Both the position numbers and the translations under genes were made by a program. Positions 52,245-61,253 of a DNA stretch of 64,000 nt are shown piece after piece. How positions within the stretch are numbered: the stretch's first letter is position 1; each line of letters starts with the position of its first letter. The notes beneath the pieces were generated by a model. It was not told where the DNA came from and made no database searches. It saw only the letters and a program-made list of their open reading frames with translations. The DNA is from UBA4923 sp964486135 (GTDB lineage Bacteria; Bacillota; Clostridia; Saccharofermentanales; DTU023), in assembly GCA_964486135.1 (NCBI GenBank), contig CAZAKT010000003.1, forward strand, positions 1-64,000, given 5' to 3'.

Positions 52245-53693
52245 ATGAGCGAACAGAAGGATAAGAAAAAGGACCAGGTGGAGGAGCTGCGCAAGCAGTT
52301 GACCTTCTCTTTCAAGAACCTCTGGGACCCCGACAAGGAAGATGAGATGAAGGCCATCATGTCCTTTTGTGAGGACTACAAGCTGGCCCTGGACGAGGGG
52401 AAGACGGAGCGGGAGTTTGTCGACTATGCTGTTGACTGGCTGGAAGCGGAAGGCTTTAAAGCTTTCGATGACTCGTCAAATCTGAAACCGGGCGACCGGG
52501 TCTATGAGACCCTGCATGGCAAGGCCTTGGTGGCTGCTGTAATCGGCAGTGGGGATCCCCTGGAAGGCTTCAACCTGGTTGGCGCCCATATCGATTCGCC
52601 CCGGCTGGATCTGAAGCCCAACCCCCTCTACGAGTCGGATGAGCTGACCCTCCTGAAGACCCATTACTATGGCGGCATCAAGAAATACCAATGGGCGGCG
52701 ACCCCCCTCGCCCTGCATGGAGTCGTCATCCTGAAAGATGGGGAGACGGTCAAGCTCTGCATTGGGGAAAAGGATGAGGATCCGGTCTTCACCATCACCG
52801 ATCTTCTGCCCCACCTGGGAGCCGATCAGATGAAGAAGACGGCCAAGGACGTGATTGAGGGCGAGGAGCTCAATGTCCTGGTCGGCAGTCTGCCCCTGAC
52901 AGGGGATGAAGAGGTCAAGGAACGCTTCAAGCTTGGGATCCTGAAGCTCCTCTACGATCAATACGGAATCACGGAACGCGACCTGGTCACGGCCGAGATC
53001 GAGATCGTGCCGGCGACCAAGGCCCGCTGCGTTGGCCTGGACCGGTCCCTGATCGGCGCCTATGCCCAGGATGACCGGGTCTGCGCCTACACGGCCCTCC
53101 GTGCCCTGGTCGACCTGGAATCACCTCTCAAGCGGACGGGTCTGGTGGTCCTCTACGACAAGGAGGAGACCGGTTCCGGTGGGATCACAGGCGCCCGTTC
53201 CCAACTCTTCCCCTCAGTCCAAAAGCGTATGGTCCGCTCCATCCTGGGTCGGGAGCCTTCCGCCATCGAGCTCCAGGATCAGATCGAGAAGTCGACCATG
53301 CTCTCTTCCGATGTTTCCAACGCCTACGACCCCACCTTCGCCTCCGTGTCCGATCCCAAGAACAATACCTATGCCGGCCGCGGAATCGCCTTCTTCAAGT
53401 ACACGGGCTCAGGCGGCAAGTACAATACCTCGGACGCCAACGCCGAATACTTCAATGAGGTGACCCGGCTCCTGGACGAGAACGGGGTCCCCTGGCAGAC
53501 AGGTGAACTGGGCAAGGTTGACCAGGGGGGTGGCGGCACCGTCGCCATCTATCAGGCCGACCTGGGGATCTCCGTCATTGACTGCGGGGTCCCGGTCCTG
53601 TCCATGCATGCCTGCTTTGAGATCACCAGCAAGATTGATGTCTATAAGACCTACCAAGCCTACAAGACCTTCATGGAGAAGATGAGAAGCTAA
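52245..53693 (+). CDS. M18 family metalloaminopeptidase
   Basis: A 482-residue zinc aminopeptidase. The M18 metal-site blocks are VGAHIDSPRLDLKP (His and Asp), QDDRVCAYTALRAL (Asp), YDKEETGSGG (catalytic Glu) and DVSNAYDPTF, plus a final His in VLSMHACFEI. It probably trims acidic or neutral N-terminal residues in the cytoplasm. A ribosome site AGAAAGGA precedes the ATG. It is a single gene followed by a terminator. Confidence 0.9.
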   Translation: MSEQKDKKKDQVEELRKQLTFSFKNLWDPDKEDEMKAIMSFCEDYKLALDEGKTEREFVDYAVDWLEAEGFKAFDDSSNLKPGDRVYETLHGKALVAAVIGSGDPLEGFNLVGAHIDSPRLDLKPNPLYESDELTLLKTHYYGGIKKYQWAATPLALHGVVILKDGETVKLCIGEKDEDPVFTITDLLPHLGADQMKKTAKDVIEGEELNVLVGSLPLTGDEEVKERFKLGILKLLYDQYGITERDLVTAEIEIVPATKARCVGLDRSLIGAYAQDDRVCAYTALRALVDLESPLKRTGLVVLYDKEETGSGGITGARSQLFPSVQKRMVRSILGREPSAIELQDQIEKSTMLSSDVSNAYDPTFASVSDPKNNTYAGRGIAFFKYTGSGGKYNTSDANAEYFNEVTRLLDENGVPWQTGELGKVDQGGGGTVAIYQADLGISVIDCGVPVLSMHACFEITSKIDVYKTYQAYKTFMEKMRS

Positions 53694-53721
53694 GTAAAGA
53701 AGCCAGGGAAAGCCATTCCAC

Positions 53722-53757
53722 AAGGGCGGTCCAAAAGGGCCGCCCTTCTTTAATCTT
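53722..53757 (+). terminator. Terminator after the M18 aminopeptidase
   Basis: AAGGGCGG (53722-53729) pairs with CCGCCCTT (53740-53747), followed by CTTTAATCTTT. It lies between the aminopeptidase and the convergent recombinase gene, and overlaps the latter's last codons. The minus-strand side has no T tract. Confidence 0.7.
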
Positions 53758-54748
53758 TATTTCCGCCCCTCTCCAAATTAAGGGGATTTTGTTCAACCGC
53801 TTCATGGAGGGCCCGCTCGTCGATATGGGTATAGATCTCCGTGGTCGCGACCGAGGAGTGGCCTAAAAGGGCCTGCAGGCTCCTGATATCCACCTCCCCA
53901 TACTGGTACATGAGGGTGGCTGCCGTATGGCGAAGTTTATGGGTCGAGTAGCGTTCGGGATCAAGACCGGCCGACCGGATATATTTCTTAATGATGTTCT
54001 GCACAGCCCGGGGAGTCACCCGCTTGCCCAACCTGGAAATGAAAAGGGCATCCTTATCCTCTTTGACCGGCTTGATGCGGTCGGGGAGGTAGGCCTCAAT
54101 TGCCGCGATACAGGCCCCGTTCAAATAGATGGTCCGCTCCTTCCCCCCCTTGCCCAGGACCCGGAGGGTATCGGTCCGCCAGGAGGACAGGTCAATGCCG
54201 CATAGTTCGGATAAACGCAAACCACAGTTTAAGAAAAGTGTCAGGATACAGTAATCACGGCTGGAGAAGCGTGACTCATCAAAAGAGGCCGCTTTCAAAA
54301 GCTCCCGGCTCTCATCAAGTGTCAGATATCGGGGAAGTCGCTTGATCTGTTTGGGCGACTCCAGATTGGCCGTCACATTCTCAGAGAGGACATTAGCCTT
54401 GCTGGTCAGGTAATCAAAGAAGGTCCTGAGGGAGGAAGTCCGCCTGGCCCGGGTCGAAGGTGCCGTCTTCCGGGTCGTCGCCAACCAGCTTATATAGGAA
54501 TAGAAGTCAGATAGCTGCAAGGAACGGAGAAATTTATCATCAACAACAGATAGATCAATTTCACCCCAGGCCTCATCCTCCGGTTGCAGGGTCCGGTCAT
54601 CCGCGATAAGGAAACGAAAGAATAAAATCAGATCATAACGATACTGGCGGACAGTTCCCTCGGAGCGCTCCAGAATGGCCCGGATATAACCCAGAAATTC
54701 CTCCAAGCGGGGAAAGCTGTCAGTTGCCGATTTTCTTTTGTTATCCAT
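53750..54748 (-). CDS. Tyrosine recombinase, XerC/XerD type
   Basis: A 332-residue recombinase with an N-terminal SAM-like core-binding domain (about 12-120) and a C-terminal catalytic domain. The catalytic residues are Arg in NCGLRLSEL, Lys in LGKGGKERTIYL, HKLRHTAAT (His-x2-Arg), His in ALLGHSSVATT and the nucleophile Tyr in EIYTH. It may be the housekeeping dimer-resolution enzyme. It also sits next to a duplicated surface-protein locus, so a local role cannot be excluded. No att-like direct repeats were noticed. It is divergent from the surface gene. Confidence 0.88.
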   Translation of the reverse strand: MDNKRKSATDSFPRLEEFLGYIRAILERSEGTVRQYRYDLILFFRFLIADDRTLQPEDEAWGEIDLSVVDDKFLRSLQLSDFYSYISWLATTRKTAPSTRARRTSSLRTFFDYLTSKANVLSENVTANLESPKQIKRLPRYLTLDESRELLKAASFDESRFSSRDYCILTLFLNCGLRLSELCGIDLSSWRTDTLRVLGKGGKERTIYLNGACIAAIEAYLPDRIKPVKEDKDALFISRLGKRVTPRAVQNIIKKYIRSAGLDPERYSTHKLRHTAATLMYQYGEVDIRSLQALLGHSSVATTEIYTHIDERALHEAVEQNPLNLERGGNKD

Positions 54749-54928
54749 AAAAACATCTTAACACGCTGTCAAGCATAAACCACTAAATAATATAAAGAAA
54801 CTTGAGTATATATGCTATAAAATCACTCATTTAATCACTGTATAAAGTACTACTAAAGCACCCTATTTGTATGGCTAATAAGTCACTCTAGTAATGCTAA
54901 AAGCCTTATATATCAGACATTAGAATCA

Positions 54929-54939
54929 CAGGTTACCTG
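54929..54939. promoter_or_regulatory. Conserved palindrome upstream of surface-protein promoter 1
   Basis: CAGGTTACCTG is an 11-bp palindrome around a central T, 12 bp before the -35 box. Its core AGGTTACCT is kept at 58976-58984 in the second copy, 13 bp before that -35, although flanking bases differ. It is a candidate regulator-binding site. Confidence 0.45.
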
Positions 54940-54951
54940 GCAGAGCCCAAA

Positions 54952-54980
54952 TTGCATACATATCTATTAAGCTGTATAAT
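54952..54980 (+). promoter_or_regulatory. Promoter of surface protein 1
   Basis: TTGCAT (54952-54957), a 17-bp spacer and TATAAT (54975-54980), preceded by TG. The predicted start is near 54987, giving a leader of about 95 nt. That leader has a GTTC-TATTC-GAAC hairpin and the conserved TTCGGTGTAACTGTCA block. Confidence 0.8.
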
Positions 54981-55081
54981 AACTCCGGTTGTTAAGTTCT
55001 ATTCGAACAATTTTTCGGTGTAACTGTCAGAAGTATATATATAAGTGGAAGCTAGCTTTATGAGTAAGAAAGGAAATTTCC

Positions 55082-58000
55082 ATGAACACAAATGACAGAC
55101 AGTACACATCTTCAGCGCATCAAGATGAATCAATTTCCCAGACTGGGAAAATACAGACTAGGAACAAACCAAGTAAGTGGTTGGCGGTTCTGCTGGCCAT
55201 GGTCATGCTGGTGGGTAGCGTTTACTTGGGGTCAGTCAATGTTGAGGCGGAGGGCACGGATCCCATTGTGCTTGCGGGACCTGGAGGCGGCGGACACGGA
55301 GGTGGCGGTTATGGCCAAACGGCCAAAGCCAGTATCACGGTTCAAAAAGAGTTCAACGGCAGGATTCCTACGGGTGACGATGAATTCAAATTTCAACTGT
55401 NNNNNNNNNNNNNNNNNNNNNNNNNNNNNNNNNNNNNNNNNNNNNNNNNNNNNNNNNNNNNNNNNNNNNNNNNNNNNNNNNNNNNNNNNNNNNNNNNNNN
55501 GCTTTCAGCTTAATAATCTTGAAGCTGGCACCTATTATTATAAGGTTGTGGAAGTAAAAGGATTAATCCCTAATGTGAGTTATGATCCGAATCCCAAATT
55601 CGTGGAGGTTTCCGTAAAAAACAAACCAGGTGGGCATGGATCCGGAGGTCTTGAAGCGAGTGTCTCTCCAGCCACGCTTACATTTACCAATACCTATACA
55701 CCTCCTCCTTCTGTCAATGCGAAGATCAAAATTAATAAAGAGTTCAACGGCAGGATTCCTACGGGTGACGATGAATTCAAATTTCAACTGTTTAAGGGAA
55801 CAAAAAGTGGGAATAAGATTACGTATAGTAATCAATATAGTGATGAGATCACTATAAAAGGGGATAATCTCACTGGGAGCTTTCAGCTTAATAATCTTGA
55901 AGCTGGCACCTATTATTATAAGGTTGTGGAAGTTAAGGGATCAATCCCTAACGTAAGCTATGATCCGAATCCCAGATACGTGGAGATTTCCGTATCTAAA
56001 GGAAGCGGTCAATGCGGTGGATGTGGAGAGCTGAAAGCGACAGTCACACCTGATACGATCACTTTCACCAATACCTACACACCCGATCCAGCAAAAGCGA
56101 CTATCAAGGTTCAAAAAGTCTTGAACGGCCGCGAGTGGAAAGATGGTGATGCATTTGTCTTTAAGCTTAGCGGAAAAATTGATAACGAGCTGGTCATTGA
56201 TGAAGCCACTGTATTGGACAGAAACCCTGTTAGTTTCAAAGAACTGACCTTCACCAAGGCAGGAGAATACAAATTCTTTGTTAGTGAAGTAGAGGGCTCC
56301 ATCCCAGGAATAAACTATGATAAAAGCGTCAAGGAAGTTAAGGTCAGTGTCACCTTCGATAATGCAACAGGTAAATTTTCAACTGTGGTTTCAGAGGTAG
56401 GTTCCGGAGGGGGTCTGACGGCTTCCAATTTACTTACATTCACTAATACTTACAAACCTGATCCGGTGAAGGCAACAATCAAGGTTCAAAAAGTCTTGAA
56501 CGGCCGGGACTGGAAGCAGGGAGATAAATTTACCTTTAAACTTTCTGGGAGAATCGGCAAAAATTGGGTTACAAGAGAAATATCCGTAACGGATGGCGTA
56601 GCGAAAAGTTTCGGCGAACTGACTTTCACCAAACCAGGTGAGTACGAATTCTCCATCAGAGAAGTATCGGGTTCTATCCCTGGCGTCCACTATGACCGAA
56701 GTGTCAAGAAAGCCAAGGTCAATGTTACCAAAGATAATGTGACTGGAGAATTGAAGGCGGTCGTTTCAGGGGGAGGCACAGCTGGCGGAAATGTAGCGAT
56801 ACTATCCGATCTATTTGTCTTTACCAACAACTACAAGGCGAAGTCGACCAAGGCCACAATTATTGGCACCAAATCCTTGAATGGCAGAGCTTTGAAAAAA
56901 GGAGAATTCACCTTTAAGCTCTACCGTGCGAATGCCGATGGTCAAATTGAAGGTAACGCGATAGCTTCAACCAGGAATGAAGCCAATGGTATCTGGAAAT
57001 TTGCTCTCAATTACAATCAGGGGCAAGCGGGTACCTACTACTACGTCGTCAAAGAAGTAAATGACGGTAGAGACTACATTGGTTACGCTACCAATGAGAT
57101 TCTCTATAAAGTTGTTGTGTATGATAATTTAATTGGCTCAATGAAAGCACGAGTTTTCTGCTTGAGCGATGAAAATTTCTTTGAGAACACGTACTCGGCG
57201 ATTGGATCCTGGACCCCTGAAGTAACAAAAGAATTGACTGGACGTGCCCTAAAATACCAGGAGTTCACCTTTGTGCTCAAAGATTCCGAAGGTGTCGTAC
57301 TGCAAACCGTCCAGAACGAGGAGGATGGTAGCATCCCCTTTGGACCTATCAACTTCAACGAAACGCAACTGGGCGTACATGCCTACACGATTTCGGAGCT
57401 TATCCCTGACGAGGCTGACAAGGAAACCGGTATGACCTACGATGGAAAGGTCATCACATTTACCGTGACTGTCTTCGATCCCTGGGGTAAAGGTAAGCTG
57501 AAGGTGAAAGTGGGAGAAGTTGAAGACACGGTCTTCCTTAATGAGTACGAAGCCAGTGGAAGCCTTGAACTTGAGGCCACCAAGGAATTAATCGGTAGAG
57601 AGCTGAAGGAGGGAGAATTCAAATTCCTGCTCAAGGACATTAATGAAGATGTCGTGGGTGAGGCAACCAACGCCCAGGATGGAACGATTGTCTTTGACAG
57701 CATCCCTTACACGGAAGAAGATATTGGAAAGACCTTTACCTACACCATCGAAGAGGTGGCCGGTACGGAAACTGGTATGGACTACGCCACAAATGTCGTG
57801 ACGGTCACAGTTGAAGTGTCTGATGCCGGTGAAGGAGACCTTGACCTCGATGTGATCTATGAGGATGAGGCAGTATTCACCAACACATATAAGGCAAGCG
57901 GCAGCTATAGCTTGAGTGTTAAAAAAGAAATGGTTGGCCGGGCACTGGTTGAAGGGGAATTCGACTTCGAACTCCTTGATGCGGATGATAAGCAGCTGCT

Positions 58001-58418
58001 GACGGCTAAGAACCAGGCCAATGGCCAGGTGGTATTTGGCCTCCTGAGCTTTGATCAGGACGATATCGGCAAAACCTACAGCTACAAGGTCCGTGAGATT
58101 GCTGGCCAGAAGACAGACATTATTTACGATGACACCGAGTACTCCTTCACACTCAAAATCGAGGATAAGGGGAATGGTGTCCTGGATGTCATCTTTGAAT
58201 CAAAGGCCGGTGAACTCAAATTCACCAACACCCAGGAATTGGTCGGTGGTGATGAGGATACCAAAGAGAAGGTCAAGGGTGATGAGGACAAGAAGACTCC
58301 CGTAACTGGTGAGAAGCTTTCAGTCTACCGTTACCTGGGCTTCGTCCTGCTCCTGCTTGCGGCCTCTACAGTGGTACTCGTTCGGCGGAACTCCAAAAAG
58401 GAGGATGCTGCTGAGTAG
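55082..58418 (+). CDS. Wall-anchored surface protein 1 with eight isopeptide (FctA/Spy0128-type) domains, interrupted by an assembly gap
   Basis: One gene split by the 100-N run at 55401-55500. It has a long N-terminal region before the signal hydrophobic stretch (WLAVLLAMVMLVG), then eight repeats of roughly 110-126 residues. Each has a K-x-L/F-N/T-GR start (isopeptide Lys), a central VxEV/I glutamate and an end near FTNTY (isopeptide Asn), the pattern of self-crosslinking pilin domains. The C-terminus has a sortase-type signal KTPVTGE, a hydrophobic span and a basic tail. The frames on either side of the N run differ by one base, so the real gap must be a multiple of three. An 87-nt gap gives 1107 residues. 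No sortase gene is in the window. Confidence 0.85.
55346..55933 (+). repeat. Near-identical first and second domain repeats flanking the N gap
   Basis: The 55 bases before the gap (55346-55400) are identical to 55737-55791. The 55 bases after it (55501-55555) are identical to 55879-55933. In repeat 2 the two blocks are 87 nt apart, which predicts an 87-nt gap (29 codons) and a repeat period of 378 nt if no extra copies were lost. Similar repeats explain why assembly failed here. Confidence 0.85.
55401..55500. other. Assembly gap (100 N)
   Basis: A run of exactly 100 N, a conventional placeholder for a scaffold gap of unknown size. It lies within the first isopeptide domain of surface protein 1. 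Confidence 0.99.
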
Positions 58419-58515
58419 GTAACTGGATGCCGTTCATCCGGAGATTATTAACCCATAACGGTTAGGAAAAGCTGCCCATTCCGCTTTTGCGGGATGGACA
58501 GCCTTTTCCTTTTGG
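58419..58515 (+). terminator. Three-hairpin 3' module and terminator of surface protein 1
   Basis: Directly after the stop codon are: hairpin A, CTGGATG/CATCCGG around CCGTT (58423-58441); hairpin B, TAACC/GGTTA around CATAAC (58449-58464); and a long terminator, GGAAAAG to CCTTTTCC (58465-58509) with a TTTT loop, then TTTT. All three recur after surface protein 2 with pair-preserving changes (T-G to C-G in A; T-A to C-G in B), which supports real RNA structures. Confidence 0.75.
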
Positions 58516-58859
58516 CCTACCTGGACAAATTCTAAGAACTGCGCCTCCTAATTGAAGTTTCTCCAGTCAGCCATGATTCAGCCCTGTGTTAGGGACTGAG
58601 GTCATATGGTAATACCAACATTCAATTAAGTCATACATAGATTATAAGGCAGCGTTAAAGAGGTTTAGAAGAGAGCTGAGCCACAGAGAGGGCAATCCCA
58701 TCTATTTGTCCGCGCTCCCTGCGGCTGATTTCTAATCTGCCAAACACAAGTTAGGGGAAGCGGTCAATATTATTGGCATATTCTATTGTCCATAAAGGAA
58801 TGCGGCAGAATTGAAGCCGTGAATCATCAACCTGGTTTGAAGAAGACTAAGTATATATA
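58516..58859. other. Intergenic spacer with no recognisable gene
   Basis: About 340 bp between the terminator of surface gene 1 and the duplicated upstream module of surface gene 2. Short open stretches occur (for example near 58645-58730) but each is interrupted by stop codons and none matches a family I recognise. It has no counterpart upstream of surface gene 1, so it may be remnant sequence from the duplication event. Confidence 0.6.
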
Positions 58860-59125
58860 CCAGAAATCCCATCATTTAATCATATGTATAAAGTACTACC
58901 AATCACCATAGCTTGTATGGTTAATTGAAGATGTTGGTAATGCTAAAAGCCTTATATAGTAGACATTTGAGCCATAGGTTACCTGCTAGGACCAAAATTG
59001 CATAATGAGCTAGTGAGATGTATAATACTTTTGGTTGATAAGTTCGTTTTGAACAAAATTTCGGTGTAACTGTCAAAAGAATAAATATTAGTGGAAAAAG
59101 CTTTTGAGCTCGAAAGGACATTTCC
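58860..59125 (+). repeat. Second copy of the surface-protein upstream module
   Basis: This region aligns with about 54820-55081 over its whole length, with many point differences but the same order of elements: GCTAAAAGCCTTATATA, AGGTTACCT (58976-58984), TTGCAT-N17-TATAAT, GTTC-GTTTT-GAAC hairpin, TTCGGTGTAACTGTCA and GAAAGGACATTTCC before the ATG. Promoter and leader were therefore duplicated with the gene. Confidence 0.8.
58998..59026 (+). promoter_or_regulatory. Promoter of surface protein 2
   Basis: TTGCAT (58998-59003), a 17-bp spacer and TATAAT (59021-59026), matching promoter 1 in both boxes and spacing although the spacer sequence has diverged. The predicted start is near 59033. Confidence 0.8.
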
Positions 59126-61066
59126 ATGAAGATGAATGACAGGCCGTACACTTCCTCAACGCATCAAGATGATTTAGTTTCCCAAAACAGGAAAGAAAAG
59201 AAGAATAGCAGAAAGAGAAAATTGTTGGCAGTCTTGCTGGCGATGGTCATGCTTATGGGCGTCGCCAACCTGGGACCGATGAATGTTGCGGCAAGCGATA
59301 CGGATCCTGATACGCTTGATGCAGATTCCGGTAGACAACTTGCAGCCGGAGAGCCCGGAATTTTGGAAAGTCTTGGGGACCTTGGTAATTCTGAAGATAC
59401 AGGGGAACTTGGCAAAAAGTTGGATAATCAAGATCTTAATTCTTGCCCTCGTCAGATCCAAACGATCGACACAAGAATCGAGGTTATAAAAACATTTGAA
59501 GACTGGGAATTATTTGAGGGCGATGTCTTCAGATTCGATCTGTATGTAGGAACAATAGATGGGGCAGGGGACATTACCTATGGAAATGAACCCTATTCTT
59601 CTATCAGTCTGTCAGAAGATAACCCAATCGGATATTTTGAACTTGAAGGATTAACAGTTGGCACCCACACTTTTAGGGTAGAGGAACTAAACGGAGGGCT
59701 CGGAGGTGTAGTCTACGACTTGGATCCCCGGTACGTGACGGTTGAGGTAACAGAAGAAAATGGTGTCTTGTTAGCGACTGTCGCGCCGAACAGTCTCACA
59801 TTCATTAATGTCTATGATCCTCTCAGAATTGATGCGACTATTCAGGTTAACAAAGAACTGATTGGCCGGGAACTTACAGGTGAGGACGAGTTTAAATTTC
59901 TGCTTTATAAGGGAACTTGGGATAGGGGAGGGATTGTGGAGTATGAGGATGATCCTCGTGCGGAGATCTCCATAAGAGGGGATAACCCCACCGGAATTTT
60001 CATACTGGAAGGACTCATTGCTGACAACCATCTTTATAAGATAGTGGAAGTTAAGGGATCAGACCCCTCGATTAAGTACGATTCTGAGTCCAAGGAATTT
60101 ATAGTTTTCGTAGAAGGATTCTTTACAAATGATGGATGCGATGAAAGCATTGAACTGGTGGCGACTGTCGATCCTCCTGCGGTTACATTCACCAATCGCT
60201 ATAGGGCAAAGCCTGTAACAGCGACGATCAGCGGAAGAAAGTACCTGGCTAATAGAGAGCTCGAGGGGGATGACTTTACATTTGGACTCTTTCCTGCGGA
60301 CCAGGATGGTAATATAATTGGCCCTCCAATCAAGGAAACGACCAATGATGCCGATGGAAACTGGAGTTTCAATCTAAAATACAGGCAGGGCAGGGAAGGT
60401 AGCTACTACTATGTAGTCAAGGAAGCTGAAGGTGCTTTGAGCTATATAGGCTACGATGCCAGTTCCATACTTTACCAAGTAGAGGTTGAGGATAATCTCA
60501 AGGGGAACATGGTAGCCTATGTCAGCCTTACCAGTAGTGATGAAGTGGCGGCTTTCCATAATCAATACAGGGCCAGCGGCAGCTATAGCTTGAATGTTAA
60601 AAAAGAAATGGTTGGCCGGGCTCTGGTTGAAGGGGAATTTGATTTCCAACTGCTTGACGGGGATGGTAAGCTACTGCAGGAGGCCAAGAACAAGTCTGAT
60701 GGTCTGGTGGCCTTTTCTCCTCTTAGCTTCGATCAGGACGATATCGGGAAGACCTATAGCTACAAGGTCCGTGAACGGGCGGGTAGCAGGACGGACATTG
60801 CCTATGATGACACGGAGTACTCCTTCACTCTTAAAATTGAGGATAAGGGTGGAGGCCTCCTGGCTATCATCTATGACTCAAAGGCCAGTGAGCTCAAGTT
60901 CACAAACATTCAGGAACTGGTAGGCGGAGATGAGGATACAAAGACTCCCGTGACTGGTGAGAAGCTTTCAATCTACCGCTATCTGGGCTTGGTCCTGCTC
61001 CTGCTTGCGGCCTCAACAGTGGTGCTCGTGCGGCGGTTCTCCAAAAAAGAGGATGCTGCTGAGTAG
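59126..61066 (+). CDS. Wall-anchored surface protein 2 with isopeptide domains, paralogue of protein 1
   Basis: A 646-residue paralogue. The N-terminus shares MxxNDRxYTSSxHQD and a late signal hydrophobic stretch (LLAVLLAMVMLMG), placing some 35 residues before the signal core. Four isopeptide-type repeats follow (starting near residues 110, 235, 365 and 475), with Lys in the KxLxGR or equivalent block and FTN, FIN or FHNQY ends. The last repeat and the C-terminal anchor (KTPVTGE, hydrophobic span, RRFSKKEDAAE) are almost the same as in protein 1. The first repeat has KTFEDWE instead of the GR motif, so its isopeptide bond is less certain. It is probably exported and linked to peptidoglycan or a pilus by sortase. 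Confidence 0.85.
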   Translation: MKMNDRPYTSSTHQDDLVSQNRKEKKNSRKRKLLAVLLAMVMLMGVANLGPMNVAASDTDPDTLDADSGRQLAAGEPGILESLGDLGNSEDTGELGKKLDNQDLNSCPRQIQTIDTRIEVIKTFEDWELFEGDVFRFDLYVGTIDGAGDITYGNEPYSSISLSEDNPIGYFELEGLTVGTHTFRVEELNGGLGGVVYDLDPRYVTVEVTEENGVLLATVAPNSLTFINVYDPLRIDATIQVNKELIGRELTGEDEFKFLLYKGTWDRGGIVEYEDDPRAEISIRGDNPTGIFILEGLIADNHLYKIVEVKGSDPSIKYDSESKEFIVFVEGFFTNDGCDESIELVATVDPPAVTFTNRYRAKPVTATISGRKYLANRELEGDDFTFGLFPADQDGNIIGPPIKETTNDADGNWSFNLKYRQGREGSYYYVVKEAEGALSYIGYDASSILYQVEVEDNLKGNMVAYVSLTSSDEVAAFHNQYRASGSYSLNVKKEMVGRALVEGEFDFQLLDGDGKLLQEAKNKSDGLVAFSPLSFDQDDIGKTYSYKVRERAGSRTDIAYDDTEYSFTLKIEDKGGGLLAIIYDSKASELKFTNIQELVGGDEDTKTPVTGEKLSIYRYLGLVLLLLAASTVVLVRRFSKKEDAAE

Positions 61067-61162
61067 ATAACCGGATGTCAGTCATCCGGGGATTATCAGC
61101 CCATAACGGTTGGGAAAAGCTGTCCTTTTCGCGGGAGCGGGATGGACAGCCTTTTCTTTTAA
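61067..61162 (+). terminator. Three-hairpin 3' module and terminator of surface protein 2
   Basis: Hairpin A is CCGGATG/CATCCGG around TCAGT (61071-61089). Hairpin B is CAGCC/GGTTG around CATAAC (61097-61112). The terminator stem AAAAGCTGTCC (61115-61125) with GGACAGCCTTTT (61144-61155) ends in CTTTT. This is the second copy of the module at 58419-58515. Confidence 0.8.
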
Positions 61163-61253
61163 GCTTTCCTTTAGCTCTTCTATGAGACAGGTCCCATAAT
61201 TGCTATACTTGCGCTGTAGCCTTTTACAGGGCTCGAAAGGGGAACTTTGTCGT

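Larger units (their letters stand above)
54749..55081. other. AT-rich divergent region, first copy of a duplicated upstream module
   Basis: No gene. This 333-bp AT-rich stretch separates the recombinase from surface protein 1. From about 54820 onward it aligns with 58860-59125, upstream of surface protein 2. Shared blocks include a run from TTTAATCA to TATAAAGTACTACC/T, GCTAAAAGCCTTATATA, AGGTTACCTG, TTGCAT-N17-TATAAT, a GTTC-N5-GAAC hairpin and TTCGGTGTAACTGTCA. Confidence 0.8.

Noticed and set aside
55092..55400. Alternative frame at the start of surface protein 1
   Set aside because: Upstream of the N run this frame lacks the signal peptide and repeat motif; those are in the frame starting at 55082. 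The frame change comes from the placeholder gap.
58516..58859. Possible degraded gene or insertion-sequence remnant between the surface genes
   Set aside because: Short open stretches are broken by stops, and no transposase motif or terminal inverted repeat could be identified.
53750..61162. Integrative element carrying the surface genes with the recombinase as integrase
   Set aside because: No flanking tRNA, direct repeats, replication, transfer or excisionase genes were seen; the recombinase reads as XerC/D-like.
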